DNA of 64,000 bases from Limnobacter alexandrii (GTDB taxonomy: Bacteria > Pseudomonadota > Gammaproteobacteria > Burkholderiales > Burkholderiaceae_B). Location of the stretch: positions 412,576 through 476,575 of the forward strand of contig NZ_SWKN01000007.1 of the NCBI RefSeq assembly GCF_005871185.1, written 5' to 3'. This document shows positions 1 to 10,518 of the stretch, piece after piece. The translations under genes and the position numbers were made by a program. The first letter of the stretch is position 1. Every line of letters begins with the position of its first letter. Under the pieces are notes generated by a model. That model did not search any database and was not told where the DNA came from. It saw only the letters and a list, made by a program, of their open reading frames with translations.

Positions 1-248
1 TCCATGCTGGGGCCGCCACTGCCGCCGCCACCCAAAGGGCCGCGTGGACCACCGTTGTTTCCACCCTTCTTGCCGAACAGGCGATTCAACCTGTTGTTGA
101 AGTCGCGCCACAGTTCATCAAGGTCAGGCGGACCGTCCTGACGGCCACCACCAGGACGACGATTGTCTTGATCTTGAGGCTTTCCGGGTTCATCGTTGTT
201 TTGATTACCCGATGAATTTCTGCCCCAATCCGGATCATTCATTGACAT
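1..248 (-). CDS. hflK: FtsH protease activity modulator HflK, N-terminal part
   Basis: Only the first ~82 codons are inside the window; the rest lies beyond position 1. The N-terminus begins MSMNDPDWG and is followed by a Gly/Pro/Asn/Asp-rich cytoplasmic stretch with the segment LDELWRDFNNRLNRLFGKK, which is typical of HflK before its single membrane anchor. HflK with HflC forms a ring that restrains the FtsH protease. The gene lies 36 bp downstream of hflX on the same strand, the usual hfq-hflX-hflK-hflC order. Recognition rests on this N-terminal composition and the gene order, because the SPFH domain is not visible. Confidence 0.85.
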   Translation of the reverse strand, partial: MSMNDPDWGRNSSGNQNNDEPGKPQDQDNRRPGGGRQDGPPDLDELWRDFNNRLNRLFGKKGGNNGGPRGPLGGGGSGGPSM

Positions 249-284
249 GCTTGTTCCTACTGCTGAAAAATTAATTGTTGACGT

Positions 285-1406
285 TCAGGCCCACTGCAAC
301 TGATCTGACTGAGTGTCTGCACCTCTGCTTTGAGCGTAGAAGTTGCCAGCAAGTTCAGTCAGACATTCTCGCAATTCAGGAATGCCCAGCCCATAGCGTG
401 CACTCACCGCCACGGACAAAATCTTACCATCGCCGTTGCGCTCGACTTCCACAGAACGCTCGCAGGCGTCTATTTTGTTCCAGATGATCACCTGTGGAAC
501 ATCTCCCGCTTCGATCTCGTGAAGCACTTTGTTGACCTCATCGATCTGGCTGTGCCGCACGGGCGAACTCACATCAACCACATGCAACAACACATCGGCA
601 TGCACCGCGCTTTCCAAAGTGGCCTTGAAAGCATCAACCAGTGAATGTGAAAGGTCGCGAATAAACCCAACCGTGTCAGACAAGGCCATATCGACCTTGG
701 GCGCAAGCCACACGCGACGCGTGGTTGTGTCCAAGGTGGCAAAAAGCTGGTCGGCCGCATAAGCCTTGTCGCTTGCAATCGCATTGAACAAAGTACTTTT
801 ACCCGCGTTGGTGTACCCCACGATGGCAACAGTGAATTGACCTCTGCGTTCACGCTGCCTGCGTTGGGTTTGGCGCTGTTTCTGCAGCTTCTCAAGTCGG
901 GTTTTTAGCTGCTTGACCTTCACCCCGATCAAACGGCGATCTGTTTCAAGCTGGGTTTCACCCGGCCCACGCATGCCGATACCGCCCTGCTGACCGTACA
1001 AATTTGCGTTGCCACGCACCAAGCGGGAAGCCATGTATTGAAGTTGGGCCAGCTCAACCTGTAACTTGCCCTCAAAACTGCGTGCGCGAATGGCAAAAAT
1101 GTCGAGAATTAAGCCAGTGCGGTCGATCACGCGCCGGCCAAGCGCGTTTTCCAGATTTCGTTGTTGTGCGGGGCTTAGACTGTGATTGAAAATCACAAGC
1201 TCGACATCTTCGGCGTCACAGTGTGCGAGTATTTCCTGCACCTTGCCTGAACCAATGAAAGTAGCGGAGTCGGGCGAACGCCGTTTAGACACAAAAACGC
1301 CGATCACCTCTGCACCTGCAGAGGTGGCCAGTAGAGCCAGCTCATCGACACTTTCGCGGAACTCGTGTTGACCTAGGTCAAGTGCAACCAGGGAACTACG
1401 CGTCAT
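285..1406 (-). CDS. hflX: GTPase HflX
   Basis: This 373-residue ribosome-associated GTPase splits or rescues stalled 70S ribosomes. The N-terminal HflX domain carries the Gly-rich segment GQQGGIGMRGPGETQLE (~138-154), followed by a Lys/Arg-rich coiled-coil linker. The G domain has the P-loop GYTNAGKS (~197-204), the G3 motif DTVGF and the G4 motif NKID. Length is normal for proteobacterial HflX. It follows hfq by 36 bp and precedes hflK by 36 bp, so the three are probably co-transcribed. Confidence 0.95.
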   Translation of the reverse strand: MTRSSLVALDLGQHEFRESVDELALLATSAGAEVIGVFVSKRRSPDSATFIGSGKVQEILAHCDAEDVELVIFNHSLSPAQQRNLENALGRRVIDRTGLILDIFAIRARSFEGKLQVELAQLQYMASRLVRGNANLYGQQGGIGMRGPGETQLETDRRLIGVKVKQLKTRLEKLQKQRQTQRRQRERRGQFTVAIVGYTNAGKSTLFNAIASDKAYAADQLFATLDTTTRRVWLAPKVDMALSDTVGFIRDLSHSLVDAFKATLESAVHADVLLHVVDVSSPVRHSQIDEVNKVLHEIEAGDVPQVIIWNKIDACERSVEVERNGDGKILSVAVSARYGLGIPELRECLTELAGNFYAQSRGADTQSDQLQWA

Positions 1407-1442
1407 TTCAAACCGCGGAAAAAATGGAAAGTGAAGATAAGT

Positions 1443-1676
1443 TTACTCCTTCACCTCGGGGGTGAATGTAACGGAACGGCCTGGCACGACAGTCGAAATA
1501 GCGTGCTTGTAGACCATTTGGGTTACGGTATTACGCAGCAAAACCACGTATTGATCAAAAGACTCGATTTGGCCCTGAAGCTTGATGCCGTTGACCAGGT
1601 AAATGGACACGGGCACATGCTCTTTGCGCAGCAAATTGAGGAAGGGGTCTTGTAGTAATTGCCCTTTGTTACTCAT
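1443..1676 (-). CDS. hfq: RNA chaperone Hfq
   Basis: This 77-residue Sm-like protein forms hexamers and pairs small RNAs with mRNAs. The Sm1 motif includes the segment [20 protein letters not shown] near the N-terminus. The Sm2 hallmark reads YKHAIST (E. coli YKHAIST). The C-terminal tail is short, as in other betaproteobacterial Hfq proteins. It is the first gene of the hfq-hflX-hflK string. The 179-bp gap upstream should hold its promoter, and an AT-rich segment with TAATAT about 30 bp before the start is a candidate -10 box. Confidence 0.97.
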   Translation of the reverse strand: MSNKGQLLQDPFLNLLRKEHVPVSIYLVNGIKLQGQIESFDQYVVLLRNTVTQMVYKHAISTVVPGRSVTFTPEVKE

Positions 1677-1855
1677 AACAGCTCCAGACTGTGTTGATAT
1701 TATTAAATGTCAGAGCTTTTGGCTCGTCACGCTTAGTTTACAGAAAGCGCTTATGGGTGCCAAACGTAAGCCCTTCTTTTGTTGATATGGACACTCTTTT
1801 TTCACAAAAAGTTCAAATCCAACGCGGAAGAGTGATGAAGGTTGACACCACCTGG

Positions 1856-3259
1856 TTAGCAGGGGGTTAACTCAAGCCATTGAGACAAACGAGGACGCCG
1901 AATAAATTCCTCCTGAAATTCAGTCAGTTTCGCGGTGGATTGAGGCAGGCGGGCCGCCCACTCTGCGGTCAAAGCCGGGTCGTACCACAAAGCCTTGGCC
2001 ACCACCTCCGCGCTAATGTTGGCGGGGTCGCAAATCAGGGCGAAGCGATCGTCGCCCCGGACAATCGCCAACAAACCAATGACACCGTGGTCGATCAAGG
2101 CACTGAGAATTTCATCGAGTTGATCCGGTGGCACCTTGGCAAATACCCGTAGTTCTTCCATGGTCATGCCGGGCTTGTCCTGCTGACGCGATTTTTCCAG
2201 CTCGACCAATACACTCAACCCCTGTAACCAACGCTCTCCAGGGCGATTGCTAGGGTTCCAGTACCCAGTGCGGGCCACCGGCAAAGCTGCCACAGTGCTT
2301 GCGCCCAGCAGCACGATGATCCAGCTGACGTAAATCCACAGCAAAAAGATGGGAAATGCAGCCAAAGCACCGTACAAAGCGGTGTAGCTGGGGAAATGCG
2401 TGATGTAGGCCGCAAAAGCCCGTTTGGAGATTTCGAACAACACCGCTGCCAGAAGTCCGCCTACCAATGCATCTTTCCAGTGCACGGCCCGATTGGGCAC
2501 AATTCGGTAAATGAAAGCAAAGGCCAACACGGTCAAGGTTAGCGGTATCAGGTTCAGGGCTGGGAACATGCCTCCCAAGACAGGATTGACGCCTGCCATG
2601 GTTTCTCCGATCAAGGCAGTAGACACGCTGATGCTCAGACCAATCAGCACAGGGGCCAGCGACAACACCGCCCAATACAACACCACCTTGTTCATGGTTG
2701 AGCGCTGGCGTTTCACGTTCCAGATTTGATTGAACACCCGGTCTACCGTGAACATGGTGGTTAAGGCAGTGATAACCAGAAAAACAATACCAATTGCAGT
2801 GAGGCCCTTGGCTTTGTCAGAGAACTGTGTGACGTAAGTCAATATGGTTTCCGACAGGGTTTCAGGGAAAAAACTCTCGATCAAATACCCCTGCAGGGAG
2901 GACTGCAGACGATCGAACATTGGAAACGCCGTGAATATGGCCAACACCACGGTGGCCAGAGGCACCAGCGAAAGCACAGTGGTGAAAGTGAGGCTGGCCG
3001 CCACCTGGGGCAGGCGTTGTTCGCTGATGCGCTGGCTAACCAAACGCGTGAACGCAATCCACCAGCGCAGATTCAGCGGTGACAATTCCACGTCTTCCAC
3101 GCTGAATGCACGGCGGGCACCACGCATGAAACGTGCAGTGCGGGTTTGGCTTTCTCCGCCGGGCTTGCCAACGGCTTTGAAACTCTTGGTCTCAGTTGTT
3201 TCGGAAGGTGCGGCTGAACTCATGCGCTTCGATACAATAGGGGTTCCAACAGCCCCCAT
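1856..3259 (-). CDS. YihY/virulence factor BrkB family membrane protein
   Basis: An inner-membrane protein of about 467 residues in the YihY family, once misnamed ribonuclease BN. The body has about six hydrophobic segments, with the family signature AASLTFTTVLSLVPLATV at the first helix and further helices to the segment FPIFLLWIYVSWIIVLLGA. A cytoplasmic C-terminal domain of ~130 residues follows, probably winged-helix (MEELRVFAKVPPDQLDEIL). The reading frame is open to 3529 but the extra N-terminus is low-complexity and overlaps wrbA, so I reject it. The ATG at 3259 has AAGGG six bases upstream; the next ATG at 3223 is an alternative. The biochemical function of the family is unsettled. 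Confidence 0.85.
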   Translation of the reverse strand: MGAVGTPIVSKRMSSAAPSETTETKSFKAVGKPGGESQTRTARFMRGARRAFSVEDVELSPLNLRWWIAFTRLVSQRISEQRLPQVAASLTFTTVLSLVPLATVVLAIFTAFPMFDRLQSSLQGYLIESFFPETLSETILTYVTQFSDKAKGLTAIGIVFLVITALTTMFTVDRVFNQIWNVKRQRSTMNKVVLYWAVLSLAPVLIGLSISVSTALIGETMAGVNPVLGGMFPALNLIPLTLTVLAFAFIYRIVPNRAVHWKDALVGGLLAAVLFEISKRAFAAYITHFPSYTALYGALAAFPIFLLWIYVSWIIVLLGASTVAALPVARTGYWNPSNRPGERWLQGLSVLVELEKSRQQDKPGMTMEELRVFAKVPPDQLDEILSALIDHGVIGLLAIVRGDDRFALICDPANISAEVVAKALWYDPALTAEWAARLPQSTAKLTEFQEEFIRRPRLSQWLELTPC

Positions 3260-3264
3260 GATAA

Positions 3265-4262
<998 letters not shown>

Positions 4263-4266
4263 ACGC

Positions 4267-5697
4267 ATGAATGAATTTCTTGAACAGTTGCGCAAACAGG
4301 TGCCAGGGCTGCTGATCAACACCGATGCAGCTGTTATTGCCCAAGCCTGTACCGACTGGCGCAAACGCTACCGCACCAGTGCGTTGGCTGTTCTGGAACC
4401 CATGAATACCCGACAGGTACAGGCCATTGTAAAAACATGCGATGCATTCAATGTGGCCATTTCAACCCAGGGCGGAAACACCGGGCTTGTGGGTGGGGCG
4501 GTACCCGCAGCAGAGGGACATGCTGCCACACGCGCGCATGTGGTGTTGAAAACATCACGAATTCGGGAAGTGCTCAAACTGGACGAGAGCAACATGACGT
4601 TGACGGCCAGCGCTGGCTACACGCTGCATGAGATTCAGGAGTTTGCGGACGCCCACGGGTTTCTGTTCCCGCTCAGTCTTGCCTCCGAAGGCACTTGTAC
4701 ACTGGGTGGCAATCTGGCGAGCAACGCTGGTGGCGTGGCGGTGCTGCGTTATGGCAACACCCGCGAATTGTGTCTTGGACTGGAGTTTATCAATGCGCAA
4801 GGTGAGCTGTGCGGTGATTTGCGCGGATTGCGCAAGAACAACACAGGCTACGATTTGCGACATCTGCTGATTGGCTCTGAAGGCACCCTAGGATTGATTA
4901 CCACAGCCTGCATGAAGGTGTACCCTCGGCCGCAAAGTCGCTGTGTGGCCTGGCTGAACGTGGAAAACATTCATGCTGCCACAGAAGCGTTGGGATACAT
5001 CCAGAAGAGACTTTATTCCGAACTGTCCAGTTACGAATGGATGAATGCTCAAGCCATTGATGTGGTTGAAGGCCAATTTCCAGCCCGTGCACCCAAACAT
5101 GGCCAGCAAGGTGACCACGTGTTGGCTGAATTCACCTCGCTCGGCACGGAGTTCGAGCTAAGGGACCGAGTACAGACGGCACTGGCCGAGTTGCTGGACG
5201 ATCTGGCCAGTGTGCAAAATGTGACCCTTGCCCAAAATGGCCGTGAGATTGAACTGTTCTGGGCTCTCAGGGAGAACATCTCGGAAGCACAGGCAAAGCA
5301 TGGCTTGAACGTCAAGCACGATGTGGCCTGCCCGGTATCCGCCTTGCCAAGATTCCATGACATGGCTCTGCAAAGCATCGAGGAGCACGGTATTGACGTT
5401 TGCCCGGTTTTGTTTGGACACCTCGGTGATGGCAACCTGCACTTCAATTTGTCAGCACCGGCGGGCAAGGATGCTGCCACGTTTCTGGATCAACACCAGA
5501 GCACTTTGAATTCGCTTGTCCACGAAGCCATCCTGAACTGCGGAGGTACCATCTCGGCAGAACACGGCATCGGACAACTTAAGGCAAGCTTGTTGCAGCA
5601 AGTGACCTCCACCAGCAACTACAACATGTTCAAAGCCCTTAAGCAGGCCATGGACCCCGCCGACCTGTTCAATCCGGGCAAGGTGATCATCGTTTAA
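4267..5697 (+). CDS. FAD-binding oxidoreductase (GlcD/D-2-hydroxyglutarate dehydrogenase type)
   Basis: A 476-residue flavoprotein of the VAO/PCMH family that oxidises D-2-hydroxy acids. The FAD-binding half shows QGGNTGLVGGAVP and LGGNLASNAGG, which contact the pyrophosphate. The C-terminal FAD-oxidase_C half shows FGHLGDGNLHFN, with the His residues expected to bind metal/substrate, and ISAEHGIGQLK near the end. The frame is open from 4195, but the ATG at 4267 is four bases after the DUF2069 stop and gives the usual family N-terminus. Likely substrates are D-2-hydroxyglutarate or D-lactate; sequence alone does not decide. Confidence 0.88.
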   Translation: MNEFLEQLRKQVPGLLINTDAAVIAQACTDWRKRYRTSALAVLEPMNTRQVQAIVKTCDAFNVAISTQGGNTGLVGGAVPAAEGHAATRAHVVLKTSRIREVLKLDESNMTLTASAGYTLHEIQEFADAHGFLFPLSLASEGTCTLGGNLASNAGGVAVLRYGNTRELCLGLEFINAQGELCGDLRGLRKNNTGYDLRHLLIGSEGTLGLITTACMKVYPRPQSRCVAWLNVENIHAATEALGYIQKRLYSELSSYEWMNAQAIDVVEGQFPARAPKHGQQGDHVLAEFTSLGTEFELRDRVQTALAELLDDLASVQNVTLAQNGREIELFWALRENISEAQAKHGLNVKHDVACPVSALPRFHDMALQSIEEHGIDVCPVLFGHLGDGNLHFNLSAPAGKDAATFLDQHQSTLNSLVHEAILNCGGTISAEHGIGQLKASLLQQVTSTSNYNMFKALKQAMDPADLFNPGKVIIV

Positions 5698-6173
5698 CGT
5701 TGTTCATTTTCTGTGTGAATATGCTCATCCACCAAGATACGCGTTGAGTCGTCAAGACTGCTCAACAAATTCTGATTGCATTCCTCGTCCAGATCAAAGC
5801 GTTGCATGAGTTCTCCTTCCTTCCGAACAAGCTCGGTGGCTTCATCGAGACTGGCAGGTGAAACAATTGAAATGAACATGGAACTCAAAAGCCGCTCAGT
5901 CTGAAACTTCAGCAGACCGCACTCTCTCTGCAACAACGAATACTTCGGCAGTGCCTGCTCAAGTGTCTCTCGAATCTGCATCAATTCCTCAGTCGGTTTC
6001 AAGTTCGGAATCAAGGACAACAACTCTTGATGGCGAGCCAGACTGCCACTGATGCGTTGCATGGCCAGTGGAATTTCAGTGGATAGTCCATGGAGCGTTT
6101 CCCGAGCATTCAGGACTTGGTCTTGCATGAACAAAGCGTAATTAAATCGTACAGACTGAACCGGGTTACTCAT
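5694..6173 (-). CDS. hypothetical protein, all-helical
   Basis: A 159-residue protein that I do not recognise. It has no signal peptide, membrane segment or cysteine-pair motif, only one Cys pair far apart. It is rich in Glu, Leu and Gln and should be almost wholly alpha-helical with coiled-coil character (for example TEELMQIRETLEQALPKYSL). The C-terminus is acidic and ends HIHTENEQR. It lies 50 bp downstream of dusA on the same strand, and its stop overlaps that of the convergent FAD oxidase by 4 bp. Confidence 0.65.
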   Translation of the reverse strand: MSNPVQSVRFNYALFMQDQVLNARETLHGLSTEIPLAMQRISGSLARHQELLSLIPNLKPTEELMQIRETLEQALPKYSLLQRECGLLKFQTERLLSSMFISIVSPASLDEATELVRKEGELMQRFDLDEECNQNLLSSLDDSTRILVDEHIHTENEQR

Positions 6174-6223
6174 GACACAACCTCTTGATCAAAGCCACTT
6201 GGTAACTGACTGAGTTCAAGAGT

Positions 6224-7207
6224 TCAGACGATCGCGCTTACTTTTTGCAAGGCTTCCTGCACCACACCCCAAGAATTTGATTTGAGTTTGACTGAATCAG
6301 ACAAGACCTGCCGGTACAAACGCCCGCCGGGTTGACCATGAAACAAACCCAACCAAGATTTTGTGAGGTTGCGAACAGACTCACCCCGAGTCAACTGATC
6401 CTCCACATAAACCTGCAACTCGGTCAGCACATCGAATCGGGTTTTGACATTCACCCCATCGGACTTTTGCTGAATGATTCGGTCAAACCCTGCCAATAGC
6501 CATGGGTTGGAATAGGCCTCTCGACCAATCATGCAGCCGTCTGCCCACTCAAGGTGGGTTTGAATTTCCTTCAGGGTGGTAATGCCCCCGTTCAAAATAA
6601 TCTGAAGATGAGGAAAATGCTGTTTCAAACGTTTTACAACTTCATAACGCAAAGGAGGAATATCCCGGTTTTCCTTCGGTGACAGGCCTTTCAATACCGC
6701 ATTGCGGGCATGCACAATAAAGGTTTGACAACCCGCCTCGCTGACCTTGCCCACAAAGTCGTAAAGCATGGTTTCAGTTTCGTCATAGTCCAGTCCAATT
6801 CTGTGCTTCACCGTCACGTCGATTGAACAGGAATCCCGCATGGCTTTAACGCAATCTGCCACCAAATCGGGTTCAGCCATCAGGCAAGCACCAAAAGCGC
6901 CTTTCTGTACACGTTCTGAAGGGCAGCCCACATTCATATTCAATTCGTCATAGCCCGCAGCTTCAATCCACTTGGCACACTGCGCCATTTGAGCCGGATC
7001 ACTGCCGCCGATCTGAAAAGCGACTGGGTGTTCTTCCTCGTTGAATGCCAAAAACCGATTGCGGTCGCCGAACACCAAGGCACCGGTGGTGATCATTTCG
7101 GTGTAAAGCCAGGTGTGCTGGCTGATCGCGCGGTGAAACCGTCGGCAATGCCGATCGGTCCAGTCAATCATCGGGGCGACAGAAAGGGTTCTGGGTTTGA
7201 ATGTCAT
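6224..7207 (-). CDS. dusA: tRNA-dihydrouridine(20/20a) synthase DusA
   Basis: A 327-residue FMN- and NADPH-dependent enzyme that reduces U20/U20a in the tRNA D-loop. The TIM barrel begins SVAPMIDWTDRHCRRFHR, the DusA signature. The catalytic cysteine is in NMNVGCPS at ~Cys95. VKHRIGLD and LNGGITT are FMN-phosphate and substrate loops, and DGCMIGREAYSNPWLL follows. The helical tRNA-binding domain makes up the last ~80 residues. Length is standard for DusA. It starts 68 bp past the typA stop, beyond the typA terminator. Confidence 0.96.
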   Translation of the reverse strand: MTFKPRTLSVAPMIDWTDRHCRRFHRAISQHTWLYTEMITTGALVFGDRNRFLAFNEEEHPVAFQIGGSDPAQMAQCAKWIEAAGYDELNMNVGCPSERVQKGAFGACLMAEPDLVADCVKAMRDSCSIDVTVKHRIGLDYDETETMLYDFVGKVSEAGCQTFIVHARNAVLKGLSPKENRDIPPLRYEVVKRLKQHFPHLQIILNGGITTLKEIQTHLEWADGCMIGREAYSNPWLLAGFDRIIQQKSDGVNVKTRFDVLTELQVYVEDQLTRGESVRNLTKSWLGLFHGQPGGRLYRQVLSDSVKLKSNSWGVVQEALQKVSAIV

Positions 7208-7225
7208 GTCTTGGATTCTACAAAC

Positions 7226-7254
7226 AAAAAGGGCGAGGCCAAAGCCACGCCCCT
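7226..7254 (-). terminator. Rho-independent terminator after typA
   Basis: Read on the minus strand, GGGGCGTGGC pairs with GCCTCGCCC around a TTG-type loop, followed by five T. It lies 22 bp past the typA stop and closes the rimP-typA translation operon before the dusA start. Confidence 0.85.
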
Positions 7255-7275
7255 TCGAAGATTCAACCTTGCATC

Positions 7276-9096
7276 TTATGCAGCGTCGCGGCTTGCCTTC
7301 TTGCGTTCATGTTCTTTCAGGAAACGCTTGCGAATACGAATGTTCTTCGGCGTAATTTCCACCAGTTCGTCTTCGGCAATAAATTCAACCGCGTATTCCA
7401 GGTTCATCTGGATGGGTGGAACCAGGCGAACGGCTTCGTCAGTGCCCGATGAACGAACGTTGGTCAATTGCTTGCCCTTGATCGGGTTTACAACCAGGTC
7501 GTTGTCACGGCTGTGAATACCAATCACCATGCCTTCGTACAGGGCTTCGCCCGGGGACACAAACATGCGGCCACGGTCTTGCAGTTTCCACAAAGCGTAG
7601 GCCACAGCGTCGCCATCGTCTTGGGAAATCAACACGCCGTTGTGGCGCTCGGCTGAACCACCTTCGCGAACGGGTGCATATTGATCGAACACGTGACTGA
7701 TCAAGCCAGTACCGCGTGTCAAAGTCATGAAGTCGCCCTGGAAGCCGATCAAACCACGCGCGGGAATCTTGTATTCCAGACGCACACGGCCTTTGCCATC
7801 GGGTTGCATGTCGAGCAAGTCACCTTTACGACGACCCAATTCTTCCATCACGCCGCCCTGGTGTGAGTCTTCCACATCCACGGTCAGCATTTCATAGGGC
7901 TCACACTTTACGCCGTCAATTTCCTTGAACACCACACGTGGGCGGGACACCGCCAGCTCGTAGCCTTCACGGCGCATGTTTTCCAGCAAAATGGTCAGGT
8001 GCAATTCACCACGGCCAGACACTTCAAACACGGTGTCGTCGTCGGTGTCTTTGACGCGCAAGGCCACGTTGGCTTTCAATTCACGTTGCAAACGATCGCG
8101 CAACTGGCGGCTGGTCACAAACTTGCCTTCACGGCCAGCCAGCGGCGAGGTGTTCACCATGAAGTTCATGGTCAATGTGGGCTCGTCAATCGCCGGAATT
8201 TCCAGACCTTCCACAGCGTCTGGTGAGCAGATGGTAGTGCCGATGCCAATTTCTTCAATGCCGTTGATCAGGCAAATATCGCCAGCTTGGGCTTCTTCTT
8301 CCTGAATGCGCTCCAAACCGCGGAATTTCAACACCTGGTTGATGCGGCCGTTGAAAGGCACGCCGTCGGGACCGTTGATACAAGTAACTTGCTGACCCAC
8401 ACGAACAGTACCGCGCTTGATACGGCCAATGCCGATTTTACCCACGTAGCTGTTGTAATCGAGCGATGTAATCTGGAACTGCAAGGGACCATTTGGGTCG
8501 TCATCACGCACGGGCACGTACTTCAAAATGGCTTCAAACAGGGGGCGCATGGTGCCTTCACGTACATCGGGTGTGTCGCCAGCAAAACCGTTCAAACCGG
8601 AAGCGTAAACAATCGGGAAATCCAGCTGTTCATCGGTTGCACCCAACTTGTCGAACAGGTCGAAAGTTTGGTCGATGACCCAGTCAATGCGCGCACCGGG
8701 ACGGTCTACCTTGTTCACCACCACGATTGGCTTCAAACCCAGGGCCAAGGCCTTGCGGGTCACAAAACGTGTTTGTGGCATGGGGCCTTCTACGGCATCC
8801 ACCAACAACAACACAGAGTCAACCATCGACAACACTCGCTCCACTTCACCGCCAAAGTCGGCGTGTCCTGGGGTGTCAACGATGTTGATGTGGGTGCCTT
8901 CGTATTCAACTGCGCAGTTCTTGGAAAGGATCGTGATACCACGTTCTTTTTCAATGTCGTTGCTGTCCATGACGCGTTCTTCGAGCTTTTCGTTCTCGCG
9001 GAATGTGCCGGACTGGCGAAGAAGTTGGTCAACCAGCGTGGTTTTGCCGTGGTCCACGTGGGCGATAATTGCAACGTTACGTAATGCGCGTGTCAT
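7276..9096 (-). CDS. typA: translational GTPase TypA/BipA
   Basis: A 606-residue ribosome-binding GTPase related to EF-G/LepA, active in 50S assembly and stress or cold adaptation. The P-loop is AHVDHGKT (~12-19), G3 is DTPGHADF and G4 is NKVD. Beta-barrel domain 2, the EF-G-like domains III/V and the BipA-specific C-terminal domain follow. The segment [18 protein letters not shown] is characteristic. Its start overlaps the truB stop by 4 bp (ATGA), so it is the last gene of the translation operon. Confidence 0.97.
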   Translation of the reverse strand: MTRALRNVAIIAHVDHGKTTLVDQLLRQSGTFRENEKLEERVMDSNDIEKERGITILSKNCAVEYEGTHINIVDTPGHADFGGEVERVLSMVDSVLLLVDAVEGPMPQTRFVTRKALALGLKPIVVVNKVDRPGARIDWVIDQTFDLFDKLGATDEQLDFPIVYASGLNGFAGDTPDVREGTMRPLFEAILKYVPVRDDDPNGPLQFQITSLDYNSYVGKIGIGRIKRGTVRVGQQVTCINGPDGVPFNGRINQVLKFRGLERIQEEEAQAGDICLINGIEEIGIGTTICSPDAVEGLEIPAIDEPTLTMNFMVNTSPLAGREGKFVTSRQLRDRLQRELKANVALRVKDTDDDTVFEVSGRGELHLTILLENMRREGYELAVSRPRVVFKEIDGVKCEPYEMLTVDVEDSHQGGVMEELGRRKGDLLDMQPDGKGRVRLEYKIPARGLIGFQGDFMTLTRGTGLISHVFDQYAPVREGGSAERHNGVLISQDDGDAVAYALWKLQDRGRMFVSPGEALYEGMVIGIHSRDNDLVVNPIKGKQLTNVRSSGTDEAVRLVPPIQMNLEYAVEFIAEDELVEITPKNIRIRKRFLKEHERKKASRDAA

Positions 9097-10115
9097 AGAT
9101 TTACCTGAATCAATCTGTCGGGTCGAAGCAAGGCGCCCTTCCCATCCGTTTCTAAAATGCCTGTGCCCATAAACTGGGGCTCGCCTTTGAAGGCCATGTT
9201 GTTCACATCCTGCGCGGGGGCTTCTCCGTACACCCGCACTCGCCCTGGCTTGGCATCAACCAAACTCAGTGGCAACCGCTGCCCGTGCGAGAACCGCCGG
9301 GCAAACTCATTGTTCAATTCAACTTTACCCAGGCTGCCCAATAATGCATCAACCGGGAAAAGCACCGCATCCAAAGCGTCAAAGGGGGTTTCCGATTCAC
9401 CGAGCACTTTGAGTGCATCCAGGGTGTACGCGCGTTCCACTTTCAAGTCACCGATTGCGGTTCTGCGCAATTCCGTGAGATAGCCCGCTGTGCCCAAGGC
9501 CTTGGCGATGTCTTCGCCCAAGGTGCGCACGTAGGTGCCTTTGCTGCAATTTACTTCCAATTCAATGGTGCAACTGCTTTCACCATTGTGTGTATTGTGC
9601 TCAACTTTGATGACATCCAATTGATGGATCAAAAGGGTTCGAGCAGGTCTGTCCAATTCAATGCCTTCGCGAGCATACTCGTACAAAGGCTTGCCGTCTT
9701 TCTTTAATGCAGAAAACATGGGTGGAACCTGTTGAATTTCCCCAACAAATTTCGCACACACCTGTTTTACTTCATTCTCTGAAATGCTTTCAAGGGCGCG
9801 TGTGCTGACTTTCGTCAATTCGCCCTCCGCATCCCCTGTGTTGCTTGAAAACCCAAGCCGCACAGTGGTTCGGTAAGTTTTGCTGGCATCAATCAAATCG
9901 GCAGCAAACTTGGTGGCCTCGCCGAACATCAATGGCAGCAACCCACTGGCAAGCGGGTCCAGCGTACCTGTGTGGCCGGTTTTTTCAGCCCTGTACAAGC
10001 GCTTCACGATTTGCAGGGCTTGATTGGACGAGAAACCAGTTGATTTGTCGAACAACAGCACACCCGACAAGGCGCGCTTTTGTTTCTTAGTCTCCGCCAC
10101 CGTCGCCACCACCAT
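9093..10115 (-). CDS. truB: tRNA pseudouridine(55) synthase TruB
   Basis: It makes pseudouridine 55 in the T-loop of tRNAs. The core motif [12 protein letters not shown] carries the catalytic Asp (~53 from this start), with [14 protein letters not shown] before it and [15 protein letters not shown] as the conserved KGTYIR region. The start is uncertain: the frame is open to a GTG at 10136, an ATG stands at 10115, and a GTG at 10100 would give MAETKKQKR. All overlap the rbfA 3' end, so translation is probably coupled to rbfA. Confidence 0.95.
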   Translation of the reverse strand: MVVATVAETKKQKRALSGVLLFDKSTGFSSNQALQIVKRLYRAEKTGHTGTLDPLASGLLPLMFGEATKFAADLIDASKTYRTTVRLGFSSNTGDAEGELTKVSTRALESISENEVKQVCAKFVGEIQQVPPMFSALKKDGKPLYEYAREGIELDRPARTLLIHQLDVIKVEHNTHNGESSCTIELEVNCSKGTYVRTLGEDIAKALGTAGYLTELRRTAIGDLKVERAYTLDALKVLGESETPFDALDAVLFPVDALLGSLGKVELNNEFARRFSHGQRLPLSLVDAKPGRVRVYGEAPAQDVNNMAFKGEPQFMGTGILETDGKGALLRPDRLIQVNL

Positions 10116-10491
10116 CCGAATCTGTGGCACCACCACCCTCGCCTTTCAGCGCCCGGTCGATCATCTGGGACATTTCCGCCCCTCGCTCCACCGATTGGTC
10201 GTGTTTGAAACGCAAGGTAGGCACGGTGTGAATGTGCAGCTTCTTGAAAATCAAATTGCGCAAGTAACCCGAAGAGTCATTCAAGGCCTCCTCAGTGGTT
10301 TCGGCTGAACCTGTCAGCACCGAGAAATACACAGTTGCGTAGGCATAGTCGGGCGTCAGTTCCACATCCGTGATCGTGACAAACCCAAGCCGTGGGTCTC
10401 TCAACTCACGGGGAATCAGCTCAGCCAGGTCTTTCTGGATTTGCTCGGCAACCCGAATACCTCTGGCTGGTGCTTTTTTCTTGTGACGCAT
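10087..10491 (-). CDS. rbfA: 30S ribosome-binding factor RbfA
   Basis: A 134-residue KH-fold protein needed for late 16S rRNA/30S maturation and cold growth. Family features are RVAEQIQKDLAELIPRELRD at the start, GFVTITDVELTPDYAYATVY in the centre and LRNLIFKKLHIHTVPTLRF later. The C-terminal tail is Gly/Asp-rich ([16 protein letters not shown]), longer than in E. coli, and is encoded where truB begins. It sits 27 bp after infB. Confidence 0.95.
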   Translation of the reverse strand: MRHKKKAPARGIRVAEQIQKDLAELIPRELRDPRLGFVTITDVELTPDYAYATVYFSVLTGSAETTEEALNDSSGYLRNLIFKKLHIHTVPTLRFKHDQSVERGAEMSQMIDRALKGEGGGATDSDGGGDGGGD

Positions 10492-10518
10492 ACTTTCCTT
10501 TTCAAACCCGCTTAAGCC

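Noticed and set aside
8287..9084. 265-codon plus-strand frame opposite typA
   Set aside because: It lies wholly inside the highly conserved typA coding frame and its product is His/Val/Thr-rich with no domain.
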